A stretch of 14,959 nucleotides of DNA from an uncultured Clostridia bacterium (GTDB lineage Bacteria > Bacillota > Clostridia > Oscillospirales > Ruminococcaceae). Location of the stretch: the NCBI GenBank assembly GCA_947630315.1, contig CANRHA010000015.1, positions 1 through 14,959 on the forward strand. The letters are read 5' to 3'. Positions 1 to 9,900 of this stretch are shown one piece after another. The first letter of the stretch is position 1. Each line of letters opens with the position of its first letter. The position numbers and the translations under genes are program-made. The notes beneath the pieces are model-generated. The model made no database searches, had not been told where the DNA came from, and saw only the letters and a list, made by a program, of their open reading frames with translations.

Positions 1-160
1 TCCTTGCGGAAATTTTCTCATGCTATTTGAATCACCCCACCCCCTGCCCCCTCCCCTCGAGGGGAGGGGGTTCTGCTTTGCCTCGACCTCCTGCGCAGGC
101 CGGGGGGGAGGGGTGCGAATAGAAGACAGAAGTCAGAAGACAGAAATCAGAAAAGCTTTT
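1..160. repeat. Palindrome-rich intergenic element
   Basis: This gene-free stretch contains a perfect 24-bp palindrome at 47-70 (arms of 12 bp, C-rich then G-rich, with CTCGAG at the centre). It sits inside looser outer arms: C-rich 33-46 and G-rich 101-115 are roughly complementary. A second small palindrome, CCTGCGCAGG, lies at 90-99. Two adjacent 14-bp direct copies of AGAAGACAGAARTC follow at 121-134 and 135-148. Short open frames run through it on both strands, but their translations are low-complexity Pro/Gly/Arg stretches set by the palindromes, so I do not call a gene. It resembles dispersed intergenic palindromic elements (REP/MITE-like); that family assignment is inference. Confidence 0.55.
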
Positions 161-309
161 ACCGGGTTTGCGAAAAGACAAAAGCAAATGAGCAAGCCGG
201 TGCGGGCGGACTTGTTTCATCGCTAACTTCCGGTCAAGTGGCACAACGGCGTAGCCGTTGAGCGAGCGGCAAGAAATAACGCTTCGCTTTCTGACCTCTG
301 TTTTCTGCC
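121..309. repeat. AGAANACAGA motif copies in inverted orientation
   Basis: Two tandem 14-bp copies (121-134, 135-148) are echoed in the opposite orientation at about 286-309. There the reverse complement reads AGAAAACAGAGGTCAGAA, against AGAAGACAGAAGTCAGAA at 121-138. Between them lies about 135 bp with one clear hairpin (AACGGC-GTA-GCCGTT, 245-259) and no convincing gene. The arrangement looks like an inverted-repeat-bounded intergenic element, but there is no transposase and I could not identify target-site duplications. Confidence 0.4.
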
Positions 310-317
310 AAGACCCT

Positions 318-405
318 GGGCGAAGCCCCGGCGGCCCTCCGGGCCGCCGCAGCGGCAGCTTCGCTGCCGCTGGCCCCGCGCTTCGCGCGGGGCGGGCTTC
401 GCCCG
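318..405. repeat. Run of five tiny hairpins with 3-nt loops
   Basis: Five inverted repeats follow one another with almost no spacer: 318-328 (loop GAA, 4-bp stem), 329-349 (loop TCC, 9-bp stem), 350-372 (loop TTC, 10-bp stem), 373-393 (loop TTC, 9-bp stem) and 393-405 (loop TTC, 5-bp stem). The arms differ in sequence, while the loop is a trinucleotide each time and TTC or its complement GAA in four of five. The stretch is nearly all G and C, in sharp contrast to the AT-rich DNA beginning near 560. No gene is supported. It may be a dispersed structural repeat or a transcribed structured RNA; the sequence alone does not decide. Confidence 0.7.
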
Positions 406-560
406 GGGCCTTGGCTCTGCCGCAACTGCGTTAGGCGCAGAAGCCCCGCGGCAAGGTAACGGCAAGCGGCGCCCCGCGGCAGAGGCAGGGCCGCCATCCC
501 ATGACCGCGCAAGCCCGCGGAAGAGGCGCCCGGCCCGCGCACTCCGCCCGGCAAGACCAC
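406..560. repeat. GC-rich gene-free segment with short repeats
   Basis: This continues the GC-rich block. It has a CTGCG-TTAGG-CGCAG hairpin at 426-440 and two direct copies of GCCCCGCGGCA (443-453 and 471-481, 28-bp period). Long open frames on the minus strand cross it (for example 223-765), but they encode Arg/Ala/Gly-rich sequence of the kind any GC-rich palindromic DNA gives, so I see no real gene. Confidence 0.45.
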
Positions 561-817
561 GATTTTTAGGCAAAATAACGGAGGCAAAATTTTTGCATAT
601 AATGTGACAGCAGAATAAATCAGCCGAAATATTGAAATCGGTCAATATGGCAAAAATGCCCTTTTTAAGCCGGATATTGCTCCAAATCCGCCGGGTCTGT
701 AAAAAAATCATAGAGAAAAAACGGTGAAAAAATACACGAAAAATGCGAAGCATGATTGATAACATGGTGAAATATTTGGCAAAATCAACAAAAATTATTT
801 TTAATGAATAAAAACAC
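561..817. other. AT-rich gene-free upstream region
   Basis: No gene is seen here. The composition turns abruptly AT-rich. Minor signals are a 13-bp palindrome GCAAAATTTTTGC at 584-596 directly before an isolated TATAAT (598-603) without a good -35 box, and a weak GGCA-AAAA-TGCC hairpin followed by CTTTTT (649-666) that could be a poor + strand terminator. The A/T-rich tract at about 781-817 lies just upstream of the promoter and could act as an UP element. Confidence 0.4.
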
Positions 818-846
818 TTGAAATTTATATATAAAGGTGATATACT
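818..846 (+). promoter_or_regulatory. Extended -10 sigma-A promoter for the adhesin gene
   Basis: The -35 box TTGAAA (818-823) and the -10 box TATACT (841-846) are separated by exactly 17 bp. A TG at 838-839 gives an extended -10 (TGATATACT). It is preceded by an A/T-rich tract. The predicted transcription start is near 853, leaving a leader of about 118 nt before the ATG at 971. This is the best promoter-like match I found in the window and probably drives the adhesin and the lipoprotein gene behind it. A second TATAAT at 937-942 has only a poor -35 and is less likely. Confidence 0.75.
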
Positions 847-852
847 GAACGT

Positions 853-956
853 GAGTAAATCTACCCTGAGGGATGATCACGCCCTGACGGGGATGGCATA
901 TCGGCGACAGGCCGAGAAAAAATCAGTAAAATAATGTATAATTTGATTCACGCGAA
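853..956 (+). promoter_or_regulatory. Structured 5' leader of the adhesin mRNA
   Basis: The predicted leader is more GC-rich in its middle than the DNA on either side. It contains three short hairpins: CCC-TGA-GGG (864-872), CCC-TGAC-GGG (about 882-891) and TCGGC-GACAG-GCCGA (901-915), plus a TGATCA palindrome (874-879). The first two share a CCCTGA core. I compared it from memory with c-di-GMP-I and -II, fluoride, guanidine and c-di-AMP riboswitch cores and saw no match. It may be a regulatory leader or mRNA-stabilising structure; its class is unknown. Confidence 0.4.
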
Positions 957-970
957 AGGAAGGTAACACG

Positions 971-3900
971 ATGAAAACAAGGCTCAAAAGAATGCTATCG
1001 GTTCTGCTGACGCTCTGCTTACTCATGAGCACCATGAGCAGTTCCGTATTCGCGCTCTACGAGACCGGAACCGGCAATACGGTTTCAACCTCGTCCGTCG
1101 GTGAGAGCATTCCCGACGAAGTATCGGACAGCCCCGATACTCAATCAGCGCAGGAAGGAGAAGGCGATTCCGAAGGATTGCCAACGACGGACCCGGCGGA
1201 AACTGTTGCTTCCGAGACGGAAGGCACGCCCACAGAGTCTCTCCCTGCCACGACGACCGCCCCCGAGACGGAAGGCGACTCAGACGGCGAGGACTACGGC
1301 GTTTCTATGATGTCACTTGATGACAACAACACGCCGGATATAGGCAGCGGTATTTTCAAAAACGGAGACGGAATGATTACAAATGTTACCGTTGTTGATT
1401 TGACAACCAAGGAGACTGTTGTTCAGAACGGCGTTGTAGTAGGCAGCTTTTACGAAGGTCACCAGTATGAGATAACTGTCAAATTCTATGATGACGACGC
1501 CCAGCATGACCTTCGCACGGCGACGAAAGCGGAGCTGGAGAGTCTTGGATTTGCTCCGGAATATTGCGTTGATGGTACTTACGCTTATCTTAAGCTCGGC
1601 TCTGATCTTGAAAAAATTGAGGGACTTACCGACGGTACTGTAACCGTTGTTAAAGGTAATGATGGTTGTTACTATGTCCTGTTTAAAAATCCTCCGATAG
1701 GAAATGGCACAGGCGGATATATCACCTTTACCGGTACTCTTAAGGAAGGCGCTCTTAAAGATGACAATAAAGCCGACTTCCTCGCCAATGTTCAGGGTTC
1801 ATTTAAAAATACATATGTTGGCAAGGCTACCCTTAAAAAGTCGCATGCCAACTATGATCCTTCTGATGGCACGATTGAGTATACTATCGAGATCGTCAAC
1901 CCTGGAAACGGTAAGGATATAACCATTCAGGAAATCACGGATATCCCTGAAAACGCCAGCATTATTCCTGAGTCTATTTCGCCTAAGGATATTGTAGAAT
2001 ATAGTGGCAACGGTGTAATGACCTTTAAAAATGGCGGTTATATTCTTGAACCGGGCAAAACCTTGAATGTTACTTATGAGGTACAGGTTGATTTTAATGG
2101 TGCCGATTCAGTAACTGTTAAAAACAGCGCCAGCGTGAAAGTTGACGGCGAAACCGACCTTACCGGCAATAGCGATTATTATGTCTATAAGGGCTATTTG
2201 GAAAAGGCGGGCCAGGTTCAGGAAAAAGACGGGAAAAATTACATCAAGTGGATCATTACGGTTTGCGCTATGACATCGAAGGACGGAAAGTCAACTCTTA
2301 ACGGAGTTACAATTCAGGAGAACCTTCCCGCCGGCCTTACCGTTGAAACCGGTGAAAACGGCGCGCTTGAGACGCATAACAGATATCAATCTGGAAATCC
2401 TGGTGATTCAAGTGATGTCACAGCGACGTATAAAGACGGTACAATAACCCTTTCTGCGCCGGCCGATTCCACAACTACTGAAGTTGATATCGTACTTTGG
2501 ACGCTTCTTCCGGAAAATGAGGCCGATTACAATCAGGACGGCTATAAAAACACGGTAACCGGTACCTTCCCCAATGAAGAAAATCATAAGGACGAAACCG
2601 ATTCGACTGTATACCCCGGAAGCGGTAGCGGCTCAGGCGGAACAAGCAGTTTCAAAGTTACTAAAAATGTTCCCGAACTGAATGAGGGGCATATTCTGCA
2701 TTATGATGTAAACGTTACTAATTATGCTGTATCCGGTTTGGCAGATATTATAATTAACGACTATCTGTATGAGCCGAACGGAATGACCATAACTCCCGGC
2801 ACGGAGGGTACATTTAAAAATATCAAGGTCATGTGCAACGGTAAGGACATCACAAACTGCTTTGATATTTCCTACGGCACAAATTATGTCGGTACTCGTT
2901 CAATGGGAGATTATAATCCGGAAGCATTTACCCATGAAAACGGATTTATTCTCACATGGAAAAAGGGTTTTGAAATTCCCAGTGATATCAAAGCTCTTGG
3001 CGATGACGCCACGCCGGAAATAACGCTTTCTTACGATGTTGATCTAAACAATATTCAGATCAATGGCCAGACAATGACCAAGTATATGAACAACGGCTCC
3101 ACAGACTTCTACTTCAAAAATAAAGCTGTCGTTTATTGCGGAAAAGGCAAAGGCCAAGAAGGAAATCAGGATTTCCATCTGAAATTTGGCTCTTCTCTCG
3201 CAAAGAGCGGACAACAGGTTTGGGAGAATAACAAGGCTTTGCGCCGCATTAAGTACACTGTTACTCTTAAGGACGGTGGCGGCGGACTTGACGGCATAGA
3301 CACAGCTGATGCGATCTACTTTGAAGACGACTTTGAGGACGGCTGGACGATTGCCGATAATAAAATTACCGTAAAAATCGGACAGGAGTATGGCTCCGAC
3401 TACGAAGATTGCTACGGAACATATGTATACACTGGCACCGGCGAGATCAAGGATTATGCAAAGATATCGTTTGAAGACTTTGTGTCGGTTCCCTATAATT
3501 CTGACTACCCGACTCTGAAGGATTATATTCAGAGTAACCGCGGAGGCAACAGAAACTACAGATTTACCTACGAGCTTGTTCCTCCCGATTCTTACAACAA
3601 AGATTCTTACAACAAAAATGATGAAAAGGTCCGTAATAGCGCTAAGGTAACATGGAACGGCGACCATGAGCTTTCAACCGGCCCTATAGAAGTTCAATTC
3701 AATGGCTCGACCCTTACTAAAACAGCTACGATTTCGCAAAGCGATCCCGGCAGTGTGATCTTTACAGTTGTAGTCAACCCCAATCGCCTTGAGCTTGTCG
3801 GCGGAGGCAAGCTGACTCTGATAGACACTTATACATCAGATTGGTTGGAGATCGACGATAAATCCATAGACGTTGATATATACTACGACTATGAATCCGT

Positions 3901-6900
3901 TGATGATTACAATGATTATGGCTGGAGCATGACTTACTCCGAAGCCGAGCATAAGATAACATTTACAAATCTTCCCGACGGCAAAAAGATAATTATCAGC
4001 TATAAATATAAGCTGAAAGATGACGCCCCCAAGGGAACGGTTGTAACTATCGACAACGAGGCGAGGATCGAAGGCGGCTTCAATTCCAGCGTCAGAGATG
4101 AATGGTCGTTCGATGACCAGTCGATAAGATCCGGCTATTATGGCTCGAGCAAGACCATTCACCTCAGGAAGGTTGAGACCGATACATCCGACCCTATCGG
4201 CGGTGCAGTATTCGTTCTGTACCAGTTTAATGCACCTACAAACCCGGCCGCGTATGAAGCTGCTCGCAAGAACTCACTTCCTATTGCAAACCACAATAAT
4301 GCGGACTTGCTTCCTGCAACTGTCTTCAAGATCAAGGACGACGGCACTGCTGCGTTCACTTGGAACTTTATGAAGAGTAACGCAGATAATGACGAGGGTA
4401 TTAAGGCAAACCTTATGACTTCTGATGGGATCTCGGGCGTATTCCTCTATGCTCTTGATGAAGTCGACGCTCCCGAAGGACACGTCATTCTTGAAAAGCC
4501 CGTTTACTTCTACTTCACCAGCACCGGCGAGCTTAAGATCCTTGACAACACAGATAATCACTTCACGCTTGAAGAAGGCACGCTCGTTATTAAAAATGAT
4601 AGGGGCGAGACCAGAGATATCTCTGTTGAAAAGATATGGAGCGGTATTGATCCCGAATCATTAGATGATAACGTTGAGGTAATTGTAGAGCTTTATAAAG
4701 GCGGCGCGGCAACCGGAATCTACAAGTCGCTCAACAGGACAAACAGCTGGAGAAATTTATTTGAGGATCTTCAGAAGTATGAAGCTGATAACGAAACGAA
4801 GATCGAGTACTCCGTTGTGGAAGTCAGAGTAGTAAAGGTTGAGTACAAGGAAGTAGATAACAAATACCAGCGTGTTGAAACCCCGTACGCTAATGACTGG
4901 GAAGTCTCCTATGGCGGCAACATGGATGAAGGTTTCAAAATCACCAACACCAAGGAAGATAAGAAGGGCAGCCTGACTATCAAAAAGGCTGTTATCGGCG
5001 ATGCGGATTACAATGCCCTTAATGATAGCAACGGCAGAGCATTCTCCTTCACCGTAACCAGTCCTAATGGCTATAGCGAAACCTTTACACTTAAAAATGA
5101 TGAAGTAAAAACTCTGCCCAACCTTGTTCCCGGTGATTACACCATCACCGAGAATGGTGGAGATGTTGTAAACTTCAAGCATACGCTGACTGTTACAGGT
5201 GGCACATTGAATAGAGATGGAAAATCTGTCACTGTTAACGTCAATGCGGACAGCACGCCTAATGTTGAAGTAGCTTTTACCAACAAGTACGACGCGCTGA
5301 CCAGCCTGACTGTTAAGAAGGTTTGGGAGGACGACTCCAAGGAAGATAAGAAGGGCACTCCTCCCACCGGAGCCGAAATAACTGCTACACTTGTCAGTGA
5401 CAATGCAGAAAAAAATGGCACGACAGTTAAATTAAATGCAGCAAACAGTTGGAAAGATACATTTAAAAATCTGCCTAAATACAAGAGCAACGGAACAGCG
5501 TATAATTACAGCATTTCCGTTAGTGAGGAAAATATTGAAGGCTGGGTACTCGGTACCGCTGTGCTTGATGAAGTAACCGGCATTTATACCATCACCAACA
5601 CCAGGAAACTGGGAAGCCTTGAGATTGAAAAGGTTGTCAAGGTTCCCGAGGGAGAGACAATCGATCTTTCCAAAAAGGTGTTCAAGTTCACTGTTATCGG
5701 TCCTATAGATTCGGAAGAGGTAAAGACCTATAAAGTTACAGCAACCGTTGGTAATCCTGCGGTTCTCCACAACCTCGTTCCCGGCAAGTACACCGTAACC
5801 GAAGATCTTGCAGATGCGAGTGTTGAGGGATATGAGTTTAAATGCACCGGCACCGGAGACGTGGAGGTAGAGATCAATAAGACGGCAACGGTTACCGTAA
5901 CCAACTCGTATACCAAGCCCGATGAAGAAACAACAAGCATTACCATTGAAAAGAAATGGTCTGATACATTAGCGGTCAATCAAAACTTGAAGGTTGATGT
6001 TCGGATTTATCAGATTGATTCCAAGGGGAATAAGAAGCCTTACGGTGATGTAATCACTCTTGAGTCTCCCGAATGGAGTACGACTGTTTCAGGCCTTCCG
6101 AAGTTAGACGAGGATAAGAAAGATTACAAATACTCCGTAAAAGAGGTATCGGTTTATACCGAAAATGAAGGTGAAAAGACGCCTGTAAAAGGTTGGACAC
6201 TTGAAAAGGTTGACGAAGTAAATAACGTCTTCACCATCACCAACAAGAGAGTTGACACCTCTGTCTCCGTAACTAAGGAATGGATCGACAACGGCACCAG
6301 TGCCGCTTGGCCCGAAGGCGTTGTAGTTACCGTAGGCGTTTACAACGGCGATACGGAAATAAGAACAGATACGATCGATGCGTCAACCCCGAATCATACG
6401 GCGAAATTTGAAAACCTTCCTAAATACGACGCGGACGACAACGAGATCAATTACACCGTTAAGGAAATCAGCGTCAAGAAGGTAACAGAAGACTTCCACG
6501 GTTGGACGGTTGGCGAGCGTACCGGCAATATGGCTGACGGCTTCACCATCATCAACGAGAGAAGATATAAGGAAATCGAAGTCGACAAGGAATGGGTCGT
6601 TGATGCTAACGGCGCTTCGACAGACTTAGATTGGCCTGATGGTGCTGAAGTTAAGTTCAATCTGTACCAGCAGGTTAAGACCGGCGTAGACGCCGAGAAT
6701 AATTCCATATATGGCGCTAAAGAACTTGTGGGCACCACCTATACCCTCAATGCCGACCATCAGAGCTGGACATCTGGATCACTTCCCGAATATACCTTAG
6801 ATGGCAAGTTCATTCTCTACAGCGTTGAAGAGGCTGCTGTTTCCGGCTGGAACTCAGTAGTTACAGGCAACTCTGCTAAAGGCTTCACAATAACCAATAC

Positions 6901-9900
6901 TCAGGTTCTTGGCAGCCTGTCCATCACAAAGGCTATTGAGGGCGATGACGACAAAGCGGCCGCCAAGACATTCAAGTTCAAGGTTACCGGCCCTGCAGGC
7001 GCGGAAGGAAAATCCTATTATATTGATAAGGATGTCACCGTAACAGGCGCAGGCACCGAAACTCTTAGCGGCCTCGTTCCCGGCACATACACCATCACCG
7101 AGGACAGTGAGAGTGCAAAACTTGAAGGCTACAAGCTTGAAGTTACCGGCGAAGGCGAGGCTACTGTAACTGCCGGCGCTGTCATGAATGTGACCATCAC
7201 GAACAAGTACACCGAGCTGACCGAAATTAACGTTTCAAAGGTTTGGAGCGGAATTGAAGGCAATTGGCCTGAGGGCGTAACCGTAACGTTTGCGCTGAAT
7301 CAGACGATTGGCGAAGCCGATGCAACGCCTGTTCCCGGCAAGGAATTAACTCTTAGCGCCGGAACCACCGAAGATTCGTTCAAGGATCTTCCTGCAAAGA
7401 CCGAAGACGGCGATGCTATTAAATACAGCGTAGTTGAAAAGTCGGTAATTTATACCGATGGAAATGGCGTAAGGCATGAAAGTGCAATCAACGCTTGGGA
7501 TTCAAGCTATGTAGTAGACGGCAACAGCTATGTCTTCACCAACACCAGAAGGACCACCAAGGTTTCGATAACCAAGGAATGGAAGTACAGCAAGAACGGT
7601 GTAGTTGTCGCTACAACCGATCATCCCACCTCTGTCATCGTAAAGCTGATGCAGAAGGTCGGCAGCGGCACCGCGACCGTAGTTAATGGCAATATAGATC
7701 TTAATGCCGGCAACACCTGGCATGCAGAATTTACCGATCTGCCGATGTACACTGACGCGGGCGAGCTTATTGCCTACTCGTTCGAGGAAGTTGCTGGCGA
7801 TCCCGATTGGACCGCAAGCGCTCCTACCGGCACGAACGGCAACTACACCATCACCAACACGAGGAAAGTTACCGACGTCACCGTAAACAAGACCTGGAGC
7901 GACAGCGCTGAATGGCCCGCAAACACCACCGTCACCGTTGAGCTTTATAAGAAGGTTGGCGAGGGCGCAGAGGTTACGACCGGCAAGACCGTAGAGCTTA
8001 CCGCAGAAAATACTTCCGTTACATTTACTGATCTTCCTGCAACCGAGGGCGGCAAAACCGTAACCTACTCCGTCAAGGAAATCGCCGTTAAGGTCAACAA
8101 TGACGACGGAACTGTGGACGATGTAACCGACAAGTGGTTCGCAACCGTCACCGAAAACGCCAACGGCTTCACCGTAGACAACAAGACCAACGTAACCGAG
8201 ATCAGTGTTAGAAAGGTCTGGGTAAACGCCGATGATACTCCCGTTGAAGGCGATGACGAGTATCCGGATAGCATTACCGTAAATCTCCTGGCCAACGGAG
8301 TTAAGAATGATTCGGAAGAGCTTAACGATGACAACGGTTGGGAATACACATTTAAGGACCTTGAAAAGTATGACGCCGACGGCAAAGAGATAGTTTACAC
8401 CGTTGAGGAGGAAGTTCCCGAAACAGGTTGGGAGCTTGTAGACGGCAAGCCTACATATGAGAACGGCAAATACGTCTTCACCAACAAGCGCGTCAACGAT
8501 GAGAAGACCGAGATCAAGGTCACGAAGGTTTGGACCAACGCCAACGGCGATGTGATCACCGAAGGCATGCCCGAATCAATCACTGTACAGCTTCTCAGAA
8601 ACGGCGAAGTATACAAGACCGAGACAGTCACCGCCGATGATAAGTGGACCGCAACGTTTGAAGATCTCGACGTATACGACGATCACGGAAAAGCCTACGA
8701 GTATACCGTTAATGAGGTCGCGGCTGAGGGCAGCTCGTTAGAGCACTGGATCAAGAACATCTCCGAAACGACCGAAGGCGGAGAATACACCATCACCAAC
8801 CGCAAGGAAGGCACATCGGTCGAGGTCACTAAGAGATGGGTCGACGACACCAACGGAGTAGGCGATAGCGATATACCCGAGAACGCGTCGATCACCGTTG
8901 AGCTTTACGCCAACGGCGAGAAGGTAGGCGATCCGGTCACACTCAACAGCGAGACCGGCTGGACTCACAAGTTCGACAATCTCGATAAGTATGACGCCGA
9001 CGACGAGCTTATCAACTACACCGTTAAGGAAGTTGCCAAGACCGGCTGGACCGCCGCTTATGATACGGGCGTTGACGGAACCGTTACTATCACCAACACA
9101 AGAGACGTCACGAGCATCAGGGTCAACAAGACATGGCTCGACGAAGACGGCAACCCGATAGACGCGGCAACTGCGGAGCTTCCCGAGGCTAACTTCACTC
9201 TCTACAGAACTGTTGCTGTGACCAACGGCAAATACCAGATGACCGTTAAGGATCCTGTTGAATCCTTCACTCTCAGCGGTACGAACTGGACTAAGGAATT
9301 TAGCAATCTCCCGACTCACGATCTCTCGGGCAACAAGTACGAGTACACCATCGAAGAAGATCCCATCGAGGGCTATGAGTTCGATTCCAAGAGGACCGAA
9401 GCCGGATTCGATGTAGAGAACAAGAAGCTCAAACCCGAGACCGGAAGCCTGCTCATCACTAAATCTGTAAGCGGCGGCGGCGAAGCTGCGGCAGAGAAGG
9501 AATACACCTTCACCGTAACCGGACCCGACGGCTACACCGCGGAAGTTACCGTAACCGGCAACGGCACGGCAACCCTCAGCGACCTTGTACCCGGCGTTTA
9601 CACAGTGACCGAGAGCAACGCCTCTATAACAGGATTCAGATGGACCGCAGTTGGCAGCGGAAATGTAACCGTTGAAGCCAACAACCAGGCCCAGATCGAG
9701 ATCACCAACATTTATGAAGAGCTCAGAGACATATCCGTTGTTAAGGAATGGTACGTCGACGGCCTCAGATCGGATGCCCCGATAGGCGCGCAGATCACCG
9801 TAAACCTCTACGCCGACGGACTCCCGACCGGAGACACCGCAGTACTTAGCGCACTTACCAACTGGTCGACGCTCTTCACCGACCTTGACGTTTACGCCGA

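Noticed and set aside
20..244. Short open frames on both strands over the palindromes
   Set aside because: Pro/Gly/Arg repeats created by the C-rich and G-rich palindrome arms; not a plausible protein.
318..481. CRISPR array
   Set aside because: The repeated feature is hairpin shape, not sequence, and there are no evenly sized spacers or cas genes.
598..603. Isolated TATAAT after a 13-bp palindrome
   Set aside because: No acceptable -35 at 16-19 bp and no gene downstream before the better promoter at 818-846.
649..666. Hairpin plus T run resembling an intrinsic terminator
   Set aside because: The stem is only 4 bp of mixed A/G/C and no gene ends upstream of it in the window; too weak to call.
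223..765. 180-codon and shorter minus-strand open frames through the GC-rich upstream region
   Set aside because: The translation is Arg/Ala/Gly-rich and set by the hairpin run; no start signal and no domain.
937..942. Second TATAAT just before the adhesin start
   Set aside because: The -35 at 17 bp (GAGAAA) matches poorly; kept only as a possible minor promoter.
853..956. Known c-di-GMP, fluoride, guanidine or c-di-AMP riboswitch in the leader
   Set aside because: The conserved cores I remember for these classes are not present; only generic short hairpins can be supported.
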